In this document: positions 9,822 to 19,026 of the stretch, one piece after another
How the letters are laid out: the number at the start of each line of letters is the position of its first letter
How positions within the stretch are numbered: position 1 is the stretch's first letter
Assembly: GCA_025451845.1 (NCBI GenBank)
Contig: JANWJS010000036.1
Span: 1-53,597, forward strand
Direction: 5' to 3'
From: Steroidobacteraceae bacterium
GTDB taxonomy: Bacteria > Pseudomonadota > Gammaproteobacteria > Steroidobacterales > Steroidobacteraceae
DNA length: 53,597 bases
The notes under the pieces: generated by a model
Database searches by the model: none
The model's input: only the letters and a program-made list of their open reading frames with translations
Told to the model about the DNA's origin: nothing
Position numbers and translations under genes: made by a program

Positions 9822-10838
9822 ATGGTGCGGCGGGCGAGGCTTGGCCTGCGAGGACCAGCTCGAACCAGGGCCGACCGTCCGAGTCCAACGGGTATGAGAC
9901 AAGGCATGAGATCCATGGCACGAATCGGGATTGCTCGGCCCACTCGGGGCCTCATCCCCGCTGCCGCGGGGACCGACTCGCTCTACGAGCGTATCGTCAC
10001 GGGTCGCTGCAGGCGACTCATTGGCATCTTCGCTGCGGCCGCGCTGGCGGCTTCGCTCGTGATGGGAGCGGCTCCGGCGGTGGCGCAGGATCACGGCTTC
10101 CACGGCGCGGCTCACGGAGGGGGCCACTATGAGGGGCACGGGGGAGGCGGCCACTACGAGGGGCGCGGGGGAGGCGGTCGTTACGAGGGGGGAGGCAGTC
10201 GCTACGAGGGACATTGGGGAGGCGGTCATTACGAGGGGCACTGGGGAGGCGGTCCCCGGTACGCGGTCCCGTCGCATTGGGTCGGGATGCACCCGCACTG
10301 GGAGGGCCCGCACCCGGGCTATTGGGCGCGTCCATGGGGCCCGCGTTGGGCCCCGCACTACTGGGGCGGGGGCTACTGGGGCGGCAGGTTCTGGCCCCAC
10401 GTTTACCTGGGTTGGGACTTCCCGTGGTTCTTCGCCACGCTCCCGGTCGGTTGCGTGACCTACAATTGGGGCGGCGTGCCGTACTACTACTGGCAGGGTG
10501 TGTATTACGTGTGGAACCCTGATTACGGTAACTACGTAGTGACCGATCCGCCGCCGCTCAGCGGGGGGGTGGCCGAGGGCGCGACGACGCCTCCGCCGAC
10601 GCAGCAGGGCGATACCGGGGATCGTGGAGCAATGAGCCTCTACGTCTACCCCAAGAACGGTCAAAGCGAGCAGCAGACGGATAACGACCGCTACCAGTGC
10701 CACCAGTGGGCCGTGGGCCAGACCGGATACGACCCTACCAATACGGCCAATGACACGCAGGCTGCCACCGCGACGCCTGACAGCTACAAACGCGCGATGA
10801 CCGCTTGCCTCCAGGCACGCGGCTACAGCGTGCGCTGA
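9822..10838 (+). CDS. Secreted Gly/His/Tyr-rich repeat protein
   Basis: Up to 338 residues. A signal-peptide-like segment ends in Ala-Pro-Ala-Val-Ala-Gln at about residue 90 of the longest frame, so the true start is uncertain: ATG 9822 has an AAGG-type site 8 bases upstream, while in-frame ATGs at 9906 and 9915 shorten the leader. After cleavage comes a Gly-Gly-Gly-His-Tyr-Glu-Gly-type tandem repeat, a Trp/Gly/Tyr-rich middle (several Tyr-Tyr-Trp and Trp-Gly-Gly), and a C-terminal module containing Asp-Arg-Tyr-Gln-Cys-His-x-Trp-Ala and Gln-Thr-Gly-Tyr-Asp-Pro. I recognise that last module from envelope proteins of unknown function. Probably periplasmic or outer-surface. Confidence 0.7.
   Translation: MVRRARLGLRGPARTRADRPSPTGMRQGMRSMARIGIARPTRGLIPAAAGTDSLYERIVTGRCRRLIGIFAAAALAASLVMGAAPAVAQDHGFHGAAHGGGHYEGHGGGGHYEGRGGGGRYEGGGSRYEGHWGGGHYEGHWGGGPRYAVPSHWVGMHPHWEGPHPGYWARPWGPRWAPHYWGGGYWGGRFWPHVYLGWDFPWFFATLPVGCVTYNWGGVPYYYWQGVYYVWNPDYGNYVVTDPPPLSGGVAEGATTPPPTQQGDTGDRGAMSLYVYPKNGQSEQQTDNDRYQCHQWAVGQTGYDPTNTANDTQAATATPDSYKRAMTACLQARGYSVR
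10116..10243 (+). repeat. In-frame tandem repeat, about 27-bp units
   Basis: Five imperfect units of about 27 bases (one shortened to 21) encode variants of Gly-Gly-Gly-His-Tyr-Glu-Gly-His. Unit changes keep the reading frame, so this is a coding repeat that could vary in copy number between strains. Confidence 0.75.
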
Positions 10839-10964
10839 GCCGCGCCAATAGCGAAAAAGCTGCAGCGAGGACAATGAGTTGAGGACGGACCGCGGCGCGG
10901 GACGCGCCGGCTCGGGACGTGATAGCGTGAGGATCGCACCAGTTTCCCACGCAAAGACCCACTT

Positions 10965-11621
10965 ATGCCTCAGCCCGCGCCAGTCGTTTTCCTGTTCGAC
11001 GTCGACAACACACTGCTCGACAACGACGCGGTGCAGGAAGATCTCAGCGCACATCTCGAGCGGGACTTCGGCAGCGCGCAACGCGACCGTTACTGGGCTA
11101 TCTTCGAGGCGCTGCGCGCGCAGCTCGGATACGCCGACTATCTCGGCGCGCTGCAGCGCTATCGCCTGGAGAATCTCGACGAGCCGCAGCTCCTGCTGAT
11201 GTCGTCTTTTCTAATCGAGTATCCGTTTGCGAATCGCCTGTACCCCGGCGCGTTGGATGTGCTGGCCCACTGCCGCAGCTTCGGACCGACCGTCATCCTG
11301 TCCGATGGCGATGTGGTGTTTCAGCCGCGCAAGGTGCGCCGCTCGGGGCTGTGGGATGCGGTCGAGGGGCGGGTGCTCATCTATCTGCACAAGGAGCGCA
11401 TGCTCGATTCCGTCAAGCGCCGTCATCCGGCTTCCCGTTACGTGATGGTGGACGACAAGCTGCGTATCCTCACTGCGATGAAGGCCGCGTGGGGGTCCTC
11501 ACTGACGACCATTTTCCCGCGGCAGGGTCACTATGCCCGCGATCCGAAGGAGATTGCAGCCTACCCCGCCGCAGATGTCACCCTCGAGCGAGTCGCGGAT
11601 CTGCTCGAGTGGCAATGTTAG
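10965..11621 (+). CDS. HAD-family hydrolase
   Basis: 218 residues. HAD motif I is Phe-Asp-Val-Asp-Asn-Thr-Leu-Leu-Asp with the nucleophile Asp12 and Asp14. Motif II is Leu-Ser-Asp-Gly-Asp near residue 110. A Lys region follows, and motif IV is Met-Val-Asp-Asp-Lys near residue 160. The helical cap between motifs I and II fits a phosphatase of small phosphorylated metabolites; the substrate is not evident. The gene stands alone, convergent with the antiporter gene. Confidence 0.85.
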   Translation: MPQPAPVVFLFDVDNTLLDNDAVQEDLSAHLERDFGSAQRDRYWAIFEALRAQLGYADYLGALQRYRLENLDEPQLLLMSSFLIEYPFANRLYPGALDVLAHCRSFGPTVILSDGDVVFQPRKVRRSGLWDAVEGRVLIYLHKERMLDSVKRRHPASRYVMVDDKLRILTAMKAAWGSSLTTIFPRQGHYARDPKEIAAYPAADVTLERVADLLEWQC

Positions 11622-11630
11622 TTTATTGGG

Positions 11631-11647
11631 AGCGGCCCCGGGCCGCT
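11631..11647. terminator. Bidirectional hairpin between convergent genes
   Basis: AGCGGCC at 11631-11637 pairs perfectly with GGCCGCT at 11641-11647 around a 3-base loop. It lies in the 29-base gap between the HAD gene and the convergent antiporter gene. There is no long T-run on either side. Confidence 0.55.
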
Positions 11648-11650
11648 TGC

Positions 11651-13885
11651 TCACTTGCTTTCAGGCGGCTTGGCGGAGGGTTCCGCCGCGAGAAACACGA
11701 GCGAGCATTCCGCGCGCTCGAGCAACACCGAGGCGACATCCCCGAAATTGAGCGGGTCACCGGGGCGCGGACTGACCCCCATGACCAACACGTCGTGCCG
11801 TCCTGCACCGATCTCGCGGAGTATCGCGATGTCGGCCTCGCGGTGGCTGCGCACGGTAGAGCGCACATTGACCGAATAAGCGCGCGCGAGTTGCACGATC
11901 TCATTGGTGATGGGGTTGTTGGCCGGGTCCTCGTCGAGCTCATCTTGCCTGCCGAATAGCGCGCCGAAGCGTTTGTGCAGAGGCAGGCGGCCCGTGCCGC
12001 GTCCGGCAATGTGTAGCGCCGTAACTGATCCGCGCGACCCCTGCGCCAGGGCCACGGCGAGCTCCGCACCGCGGCGCGAGACGCTCGTTCCTGACACCGG
12101 CACCAGAATATTGAGCGGCGCCCGCAGCTTCCCCGAGCGATGCTCGCGCCTGGCGAGCACCACGGCAAACGGTCCCGAGAATCCGGCGGCGGTCTGCGCG
12201 ATCGCGTGGTGAAACTTCGAGCCGCGCGCGGGCTCGCGGCCTATGAGGAGCAGGCCGTATCCCTTGCGGTCCTCGGAGCGGACCGCGTCGCCGCCGGGTT
12301 GCGGGTCCTCGACCCGCAGTGTCAGATCGATCGGCTGCGAGCCGCCGTTCTCCGCGCCGCCTGACTCGGCAGCCTCGCGAATCACTGCGGTCGTGTGCTC
12401 GGCGGCCGTACTCTCGGCAGTGGTGCGCTCGAAATGCAGCGCCGTGGTGGGAATCTGCCGCACGCCGGCGATCAGACCCGCCAGGCGTGAGGCGAGCTGG
12501 CCGCTCGGGCTCGAATCGGCTGCCAGCAGCAGCCGCTCGACACCGGCGAGGAAGCCGCGCGCCTCCAACGCCTCGCGCTCCAGGCGCGCGGCTTCCTCCG
12601 GACGCATCGGCAGACGCTGCAGCGCCCAGCGCAGCATCGGCGGCATGGCGAGAGTCGTCACCAGTGCCATGACGACGATGGCGGTGAAGAAGCTCTCGTC
12701 GATGAGGCCCATGGAAAGGCCGATGGAGGCGATGATGATTTCCGTCGAGCCGCGGGCGTTCATGCCGCAGCCCACGGCGAGCGACTCCGAGCCCGTCAGT
12801 CCGGCGAGGCGGCCGCCGATGAATGCCCCCGAGAACTTCCCCACGCTGGCCACGACGATGAGGCCGGCGGTGAGCCACAGCATGTTGGAGTGGCCGAGGG
12901 CGCCGACGTTGGTGGCGAGCCCCGCCAGGCCGAAAAAGACCGGCATGAAAAGCGCCACGATCAGGCCCCGCAGCTGCTCCTCGATGTGCCGTGTCAGGAT
13001 GGGCGACTCGCCGATGAGAATGCCCGCGACGAAGGCGCCGAGAACGGTCTGGACACCGATCGCATCCGTCGCCAGGGCCATCGCTCCCATGATCACCAGG
13101 ATGACGGTGATCACCGGGAGCTCGCTGACGAAGTGGTCGTTGGTCCAGCGGATCACGTGGAACACGAGTCGCCGTCCCACGGTGATGCTGAACGCGAGGA
13201 ACGCGAGGGTGCCCAATACACTGCGCGTCACCCCCCCGACGTCGACGCTCCCACGTTGGGCGAGCCCAAGGAGCACCGATACGACGATCCATCCGATCGC
13301 ATCATCGATTATGGCGGCGGCCAGGATGATCTGGCCGACGGTGCGTCGGACGAAACCGAGCTCACGCACCAGTGCGGCAACGATCTTGACCGACGACACC
13401 GCGAGCGCGGTACCGATGAAGAGCGCGAGCAGGAGGCGCTCGTCCGGCTTGATCAGCATCGAGGGCGGCAGCATCTCGATTGCGAGCACGCCGAAGAGGA
13501 AGGGTAGGGCGATGCCGGCCAGCGACACGTTGATGGCCGCACGCCCGGAGTGGCGCATGACCGACAGGTCCGTCTCCATGCCGGTGAGCAGCAGGAGGAG
13601 CAGCACCCCGAGCTGCGCTACCCCATCGAGCATCGCTCGCTGCGGCACCACATGCGGAAAGAGGGCGAGCTCGGTCGCCGGGAAGAGGTGGCCCAGGACC
13701 GAAGGGCCGAGCACGACGCCGGCGAGGAGCTGCCCCATGACCGGCGGCTGGCCCCAGCGAGAGAGCAGCTCGCCCAGCAGGCGCCCCGCAAGCAGGAGCA
13801 CTACGATCTGCGTCAGGAATATGGCGGCCGATGCGCCCAGTTCCGCAGGATGCAAGCCGGTCACCCAGGTGATTTTGCTTGCCAC
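11651..13885 (-). CDS. CPA2 cation/proton antiporter with UspA-like C-terminus
   Basis: 744 residues. Residues about 15-420 form 12 or so membrane helices of a monovalent cation:proton antiporter. Family marks include Gln-Pro-Pro-Val-Met-Gly-Gln-Leu-Leu-Ala-Gly-Val-Val-Leu-Gly-Pro-Ser, the Asp-Asp pair in Ala-Ala-Ile-Ile-Asp-Asp-Ala-Ile-Gly-Trp, and Gly-Met-Asn-Ala-Arg-Gly-Ser-Thr-Glu-Ile. The cytoplasmic tail (about 430-744) ends in a universal-stress-like fold with Asn-Ile-Leu-Val-Pro-Val-Ser-Gly-Thr and His-Asp-Val-Leu-Val-Met-Gly-Val. It probably exchanges K+ or Na+ for protons across the inner membrane. It is divergent from the GT9 gene. Confidence 0.9.
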   Translation of the reverse strand: MASKITWVTGLHPAELGASAAIFLTQIVVLLLAGRLLGELLSRWGQPPVMGQLLAGVVLGPSVLGHLFPATELALFPHVVPQRAMLDGVAQLGVLLLLLLTGMETDLSVMRHSGRAAINVSLAGIALPFLFGVLAIEMLPPSMLIKPDERLLLALFIGTALAVSSVKIVAALVRELGFVRRTVGQIILAAAIIDDAIGWIVVSVLLGLAQRGSVDVGGVTRSVLGTLAFLAFSITVGRRLVFHVIRWTNDHFVSELPVITVILVIMGAMALATDAIGVQTVLGAFVAGILIGESPILTRHIEEQLRGLIVALFMPVFFGLAGLATNVGALGHSNMLWLTAGLIVVASVGKFSGAFIGGRLAGLTGSESLAVGCGMNARGSTEIIIASIGLSMGLIDESFFTAIVVMALVTTLAMPPMLRWALQRLPMRPEEAARLEREALEARGFLAGVERLLLAADSSPSGQLASRLAGLIAGVRQIPTTALHFERTTAESTAAEHTTAVIREAAESGGAENGGSQPIDLTLRVEDPQPGGDAVRSEDRKGYGLLLIGREPARGSKFHHAIAQTAAGFSGPFAVVLARREHRSGKLRAPLNILVPVSGTSVSRRGAELAVALAQGSRGSVTALHIAGRGTGRLPLHKRFGALFGRQDELDEDPANNPITNEIVQLARAYSVNVRSTVRSHREADIAILREIGAGRHDVLVMGVSPRPGDPLNFGDVASVLLERAECSLVFLAAEPSAKPPESK

Positions 13886-13930
13886 AGTCTAGCCGGCCAC
13901 GCGGTGGCGCGGCCATGCCATAATTCGGGC

Positions 13931-14959
13931 ATGCTGCCGGCCGAGCTCCTCTCCCCGCCCGCGAGCGCCGCGGGCTCCCCGGCGCAGCGGCATGCCAGCG
14001 CGACCATTCTCATCTGCCGACCGAATACGCGCCTCGGCAACACCTTGCTGATGACACCGCTCGTCGCGCAGATCGAGGCCACACTGCCTGGCGCGCGGGT
14101 GGAGATCCTGACCGCGTGCCCGGCGGCGCCCGAGGTGTTCCGGGAATTTCCGTCGGTCAAGCGCGTGCACCAGCTGCCGTTTCGCGGCGTTCGCCATCCG
14201 CTGCGGCATCTGCTGACGCTGCTACGCGTGCGACAGCGGCGTTACGACGTGCTGATCGATCCCTGTCCCCGGTCCTGGACCGGACGCTTCCTGACACGAC
14301 GGCTGCCGGCACGGCTCAAGCTCGGCTTCTCGAGCGCGCGCAAGCGCGACGGCGTCGATGTCAGCGTTCCGTTCGAGGGCGCGCCGGTGCACATGGGTGA
14401 TTATCCCGTGTATCTGCTGCGCCGCGGCCTCCTCGGGCTCGATGAGGATGCCGCCCGCGCGGAAATCCCCAAGCTCAGCATCCGTCTGACCGAGGCCGAG
14501 CGCGTGGCCGGCCGGGAAGAGATCGCGCGCCTGCTCGGCTCCGGCCGATCAGGTCCAGTGGTCGCTGTGGCGGCGCACGCTACGGGCGCGAAGCGATTCG
14601 ACGTCGATTGGTGGCGTCGCATGATCGCCAGTCTCCACACACGCGTGCCGGCCGTGCGAGTCATCGAAATTCGGCCGCCGAACGGCGTGGCTGCGCTGCC
14701 GGAGCTGCCTGCCTATTACTCGCGCCGGGTGCGCCAGGTTGCTGCAGTGCTGGAAGCGACGGATGGCTTCGTCTGCGCCGACTCGGGGCTCATGCATCTC
14801 GGTGCGGCGACCGACGCTACGACCGTGGGGCTCTTCAAGGTGACGGAGCCGCGGCTCTACGTGCCGCGCCGCGGCGCGAGCTGCGCGTTGACGGCAAGCG
14901 ACAGCGCGCCAGAGCTGGTCGCGGAGCGCGTCGGCCAATTGCTGACACGACCGGGCTGA
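13931..14959 (+). CDS. Glycosyltransferase family 9 (heptosyltransferase-like)
   Basis: 342 residues with the GT9 two-lobe pattern: an N-terminal Arg-Pro-Asn-Thr-Arg-Leu-Gly-Asn-Thr-Leu-Leu-Met-Thr-Pro segment, the Asp-Val-Leu-Ile-Asp-Pro stretch, and a C-terminal Asp-Ser-Gly-Leu-Met-His-Leu-Gly-Ala-Ala motif that binds the nucleotide sugar. Family members add heptose or similar sugars to lipopolysaccharide core on the cytoplasmic side. The ATG at 13931 is used because the frame upstream overlaps the antiporter gene. No other LPS gene is adjacent, so the sugar and acceptor are unknown. Confidence 0.85.
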   Translation: MLPAELLSPPASAAGSPAQRHASATILICRPNTRLGNTLLMTPLVAQIEATLPGARVEILTACPAAPEVFREFPSVKRVHQLPFRGVRHPLRHLLTLLRVRQRRYDVLIDPCPRSWTGRFLTRRLPARLKLGFSSARKRDGVDVSVPFEGAPVHMGDYPVYLLRRGLLGLDEDAARAEIPKLSIRLTEAERVAGREEIARLLGSGRSGPVVAVAAHATGAKRFDVDWWRRMIASLHTRVPAVRVIEIRPPNGVAALPELPAYYSRRVRQVAAVLEATDGFVCADSGLMHLGAATDATTVGLFKVTEPRLYVPRRGASCALTASDSAPELVAERVGQLLTRPG

Positions 14960-14978
14960 GCCGCGTCACACCGGGACT

Positions 14979-17150
14979 TCACGCCACGACTTGCAACCGC
15001 ACAGTGAGCAAAGAAGCCAGGTCTGCGCTGGGCCCCGCCAGGATCTCGACCGTGCCCGACTCGAGCGCGGGCTCGAGATCCGGTCCGAGCGAGCTCAGCT
15101 GCGCCAGCGGCAAACGCAGAGTCAGGGTGGCGCGTGCGCCGGGATCCAGCGTGATCTTGCCGAACGCATGCAGCTCGAGAGTAGGAGGGGCGACGCGCGA
15201 CTTCAGGCGGCGCGTGAAGAGGAATACGGTCTCTTCGCCCCTGCGGCGGCCCTGGTTCTCGACGTCCACGAGTACCGACACCGTGGCTGACGGGGCGGCC
15301 GATTCCGGTGTCACGCGCAGTCTGCTCAGGGCGAAGTGGCCGTAGGTCAGACCATGTCCGAAAGGGAACAGCGGCGCGTTGGACTCGTCGATGTACCGGC
15401 TGGAGAACGGGCCGCTCGGGTCGGTGGGCCGGCCGCCGCTGCGCTGGCCGAAATAGAGCGGTATCTGCCCCACCGCACGCGGCCAGGTGATCGGGGTCCT
15501 CCCGCTCGGGGAAATGCGTCCCGTCAGAAGATCCGCAAGCGCATGTCCGGCCTCGCAGCCGGGGAACCACGCGGCAAGCAGGGCGCTGGCCCGCTCCGCC
15601 AGCCAGGGGACCATGAGCGGGCGCCCGCAGAAGAGCACGGCAATCACGGGAATTGCCCTGGCGGCGGCACGTTGCAACACCGCTTCCGCCAACTGGCGCT
15701 GACGGCCAGGAAGGCCCGGGTGGGCGCGCGAGGCCGCCTCACCGCTCATCGTGGCAGCCTCGCCGAGGCAGAGCACCACGGCCTCAGCGCGGTCACAGAG
15801 CTGCACGGCGGCCGCGATGCCGCGCTCGTCCGCGCCTGCTATGTCGACGCCACTCGCGTGGAGGATTTCAGCGTGCGGCAGCGCCGCACGCATCCCGGCA
15901 AGGACGCTGACCTGCGCGTCGGGCGGCGCCGCGCACCACCACGGACCGCGCATTTCCGCGGCGGCGTCGCCGAGAGGACCGATGAGCGCCACGCGCCGCA
16001 GAGCGCCGGCGAGCGGCAGGGCGTCGTCCCGGTTGGTCAGCAGCACGATGGAGCGCGTTCCAACATCGCGGGCGAGCCGGCGGCGCTCGGCCAGCGCCGC
16101 AGCGCTCTCCGGCGTCGCACCGCGGCGATAGGGATCCTCGAAGAGCCCGAGGCGGGCCTTCAGAGCCAACACCCTGAGCACGGACTCGTCGATCTGTGCG
16201 TGGCTCACCAGACCGCGCTCGAGCGCGGCGGGCAGTCCCTCCAGGTAAGCCCCCGAGACCATGTCGATGTCGACACCGGCCCGCAGCGCGAGGGTCGCCG
16301 CCTCGATGAGATCGGCGGCCACGCCATGTTGGATCAGCTCGGCGACCGCGTTGTAGTCGCTGATCAGAACGCCCTCGAAGCCGAGCTCCCGGCGCAGGCG
16401 CCCGCGCAGCATGCCGGCATGAGCCGTCATGGGAATGCCGGCGAGGTCGGTGAAGGCAGGCATCACGGCCACGACGCCGGCGCTGACAGCGGCCGCGAAG
16501 GGCGGCATGTGGACCTCGAGAAGCGTTCGCTCGGAGATGTCCACGGAGGCATACTCGCGGCCGGCCGTCACGGCTCCGTAGGCGCAGAAGTGTTTCGCCA
16601 CGGCCGCGATCGAGTCGCCGGCTGTGAGATCGGTGCCTTGAAAGCCGCGCACCTTGGCCTCGGCCAGCACCCGCCCCACCCACGGCGACTCGCCAGGGCC
16701 CTCGACGGTCCGCCCCCAGCGCGGCTCGCGGGATACATCCAGCATGGGCGCGAAGGTCATGTTGATGCCGTCCGCGGCCGCCTCGCGGGCGGCTTCCCGG
16801 GCCGTCAGTGCCCAGGCAACGGGGTCGAACAGCGCAGTTTCCGCCAGGGGAGGGGGAAAGATCGTCCGATGGCCATGGATGACGTCGAGGCCAATGAGCA
16901 GCGGGACACCCAGGCGGGATTCCTCGACTGCGATGCGCTGCATTTCGCGGGCGGCGCCCGCCCCGATAAGATTGAGCAGATTGCCGATCCTGCCCGAGCG
17001 GATATCCCCCGTGGAGTGGCCGGTGATCACCGGCCCGGTCACGCTGTGGCTGGCGCTCATCATGGTGAGCTGACCGAGCTTTTCGGTCAGGGTCATCCGC
17101 TCGAGGAGGGTCTCGATGCGCCGGGCGTCTTGCGGTTTCAGTGTCCTCAT
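14979..17150 (-). CDS. bglX: GH3 beta-glucosidase
   Basis: 723 residues, no signal peptide, so predicted cytoplasmic. The N-terminal barrel carries the GH3 nucleophile in Leu-Ile-Ser-Asp-Tyr-Asn (Asp265), preceded by Lys-His-Phe-Cys-Ala-Tyr-Gly and Met-Pro-Ala-Phe-Thr-Asp. The second alpha/beta domain (about 380-570) and a fibronectin-III-like end are complete (Pro-Leu-Phe-Pro-Phe-Gly-His-Gly-Leu-Thr-Tyr). It is divergent, by 53 bases, from an ABC protein and two further glycosidase-like genes. With a GH144-like neighbour, sophoro-oligosaccharides (beta-1,2-glucose) are one possible substrate; cello-oligosaccharides are another. BglX-type is my best name. Confidence 0.9.
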   Translation of the reverse strand: MRTLKPQDARRIETLLERMTLTEKLGQLTMMSASHSVTGPVITGHSTGDIRSGRIGNLLNLIGAGAAREMQRIAVEESRLGVPLLIGLDVIHGHRTIFPPPLAETALFDPVAWALTAREAAREAAADGINMTFAPMLDVSREPRWGRTVEGPGESPWVGRVLAEAKVRGFQGTDLTAGDSIAAVAKHFCAYGAVTAGREYASVDISERTLLEVHMPPFAAAVSAGVVAVMPAFTDLAGIPMTAHAGMLRGRLRRELGFEGVLISDYNAVAELIQHGVAADLIEAATLALRAGVDIDMVSGAYLEGLPAALERGLVSHAQIDESVLRVLALKARLGLFEDPYRRGATPESAAALAERRRLARDVGTRSIVLLTNRDDALPLAGALRRVALIGPLGDAAAEMRGPWWCAAPPDAQVSVLAGMRAALPHAEILHASGVDIAGADERGIAAAVQLCDRAEAVVLCLGEAATMSGEAASRAHPGLPGRQRQLAEAVLQRAAARAIPVIAVLFCGRPLMVPWLAERASALLAAWFPGCEAGHALADLLTGRISPSGRTPITWPRAVGQIPLYFGQRSGGRPTDPSGPFSSRYIDESNAPLFPFGHGLTYGHFALSRLRVTPESAAPSATVSVLVDVENQGRRRGEETVFLFTRRLKSRVAPPTLELHAFGKITLDPGARATLTLRLPLAQLSSLGPDLEPALESGTVEILAGPSADLASLLTVRLQVVA

Positions 17151-17203
17151 GGGGTGTTCCGAGTCGTGGGTGGCCGCAGTCTGCCCGTTCTCATGAAAGT
17201 ACG

Positions 17204-19021
17204 ATGATAGATCGCGCCGACGACAGCAGCGACAGCCACCCTCCGGAGACGGAGGCAGCGCACTCGGGACTGGTGCCGCAGCTGCGCATGATGGAGCGGG
17301 CGCTGCTCGCCTCGCCGGTCGGCAAGTCGCTGATCGCCCTGATTGCCGCGATCTTCGTCGTCATCGCGGCCACCGCCTACGGCCAGGTGCGGCTGAACAG
17401 GTGGAACCAGCCGTTCTACGATGCGCTATCACGGCGCGATTTCAGGGATTTTATCTTCCAGCTCGGGGTGTTCTTCATCATCGCGGGCGGTCTCCTCGTC
17501 CTCAACGTGGCGCAGCGCTGGCTGGTCGAGACGCTCAAGGTGAGGCTGCGCGAAGGCCTGGTGGGGGATCTGATCCGCGACTGGATGAGTCCGCGGCGCG
17601 CCTTCTGGCTCGCCAATGCCGGTCCCATGGGCGTCAATCCCGATCAGCGCATGCATGAGGACGCACGGCATCTGTGCGAGCTGACGGGAGATCTCGGTAC
17701 CGGGCTCCTGCAGGCATCGGTACTGCTCGTCACCTTCATCGGCATCCTCTGGGTCCTCTCCCGCGGATTCGAGATCACGATCGGCGGGCACCAGGTGGCG
17801 GTGCCGGGCTACATGGTGTGGGCGGCGATCCTCTATGCGGGATTCGGCTCGCTCCTCTCCTACTGGGTGGGAGGCAGTCTGATCGGCCGTAACGCCGAGC
17901 GCTATTCGCGTGAGGCCGACCTGCGTTTTGCGCTGGTGCGGGTGAATGAGCATTTGGACGGGATCACCCTCGCCGCCGGGGAGGAGGGCGAGCGCCGGCG
18001 GCTCGAGACCAGCCTCGATGCGGCGCTGCAGGCCACCCGCCGCCTCGTCACCGGGCTCACCAACCTCACCTGGATCACGGCCGGATTCGGCTGGGTGATG
18101 ATCGTGGCACCGATCCTCGTGGCGGCACCGCTTTACTTCGCCGGCAGGCTCTCCTTCGGCGGCATGATGATGGCGGCGGCCGCCTTCACCCAGGCGCAGT
18201 CCTCGCTGCGCTGGTTCGTCGACAATTTCAGCCAGATCGCCGACTGGCGGGCGACGCTCCTCAGGGTCGCCAACTTCCGCCGCGCCGTCGTGACCACCGA
18301 TGTCCAGCACGCGGTCGAGAGCCACATCACCTATGCGGAAGGCATTGCCGGCCGGATCGTCATCGAAGGTCTCGAGGTATCGTCCCCCGCCGGTCACGAC
18401 ATGCTGCGCGAGAGGATGGTGGAGGTGCGCGCCGGAGAGCGGCTGCTCATCGTGGGTGAGCCGGGAACCAACAAGACACTGTTGTTCCGTGCCCTCGCGG
18501 GGCTCTGGCCGCTCGGCAACGGGCGGGTCGTCAAGCCCGCGGGCGAGCAGATTCTTTACTTTCCGCGCGGCACGCCGTATCTGCCGCAGGGCTCGCTGCG
18601 CGAAGTGCTCGCCTATCCACTCAAGCCCGAGAGTTTCGATGCCGACGCCTGCGCGCGGGCGCTGCATCGGCTCGGGCTCGAGCGGCTGGTGGCGCTCCTG
18701 GATGTGTCGCGGCGCTGGGATCGTGAGCTGAGCGGGGACGAGCAGCTGGGGCTGGCATTCGCGCGGGTGCTGCTGCAGGCGCCGGAATGGCTCCTCATCG
18801 ATGATGTCTTCGGCTCGCTCGATGGCGACACCCTCGAGCGGGTGGTCGAAGTATTCGGCCACGATCTCGCGCGCACCGGCGTCATTCACATCGGCAGCGC
18901 GCAGGCGCGCGATCCGCTCTTCGCCCGCGTGGTCCATCTGGTCAAGAGTCCCCCGGCGCGCCCCGCCGATGCGGCGGGCGCGCGCGGCAAGGCTTCCAAC
19001 CTACGTGAAGGAAGGAGTTGA
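17204..19021 (+). CDS. SbmA/YddA-like ABC protein with altered ATPase motifs
   Basis: 605 residues. Residues about 45-330 are a six-helix membrane domain like SbmA/BacA (Asn-Arg-Trp-Asn-Gln-Pro-Phe-Tyr-Asp-Ala-Leu), fused to a C-terminal nucleotide-binding domain. Walker A reads Gly-Glu-Pro-Gly-Thr-Asn-Lys-Thr (418-425), so the Lys is kept but the Gly before it is Asn. The Q-loop has Arg455, the signature is Leu-Ser-Gly-Asp-Glu-Gln (509-514), Walker B ends Asp533-Asp534 rather than Asp-Glu, and the H-loop position is Ser565. ATP turnover may be weak or absent. ATG 17204 gives the full first helix. The gene is followed without a gap by two glycosidase-like genes, suggesting sugar or peptide import for them. 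Confidence 0.85.
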   Translation: MIDRADDSSDSHPPETEAAHSGLVPQLRMMERALLASPVGKSLIALIAAIFVVIAATAYGQVRLNRWNQPFYDALSRRDFRDFIFQLGVFFIIAGGLLVLNVAQRWLVETLKVRLREGLVGDLIRDWMSPRRAFWLANAGPMGVNPDQRMHEDARHLCELTGDLGTGLLQASVLLVTFIGILWVLSRGFEITIGGHQVAVPGYMVWAAILYAGFGSLLSYWVGGSLIGRNAERYSREADLRFALVRVNEHLDGITLAAGEEGERRRLETSLDAALQATRRLVTGLTNLTWITAGFGWVMIVAPILVAAPLYFAGRLSFGGMMMAAAAFTQAQSSLRWFVDNFSQIADWRATLLRVANFRRAVVTTDVQHAVESHITYAEGIAGRIVIEGLEVSSPAGHDMLRERMVEVRAGERLLIVGEPGTNKTLLFRALAGLWPLGNGRVVKPAGEQILYFPRGTPYLPQGSLREVLAYPLKPESFDADACARALHRLGLERLVALLDVSRRWDRELSGDEQLGLAFARVLLQAPEWLLIDDVFGSLDGDTLERVVEVFGHDLARTGVIHIGSAQARDPLFARVVHLVKSPPARPADAAGARGKASNLREGRS

Positions 19022-19026
19022 GTTCC

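Noticed and set aside
12243..13892. A 549-codon frame opposite the antiporter gene
   Set aside because: Ser/Arg/Pro-rich shadow with no domain; the antiporter frame is clearly real.
15336..17207. A 623-codon frame opposite the GH3 gene
   Set aside because: Low-complexity Arg/Gly/His composition; shadow of the GH3 reading frame.
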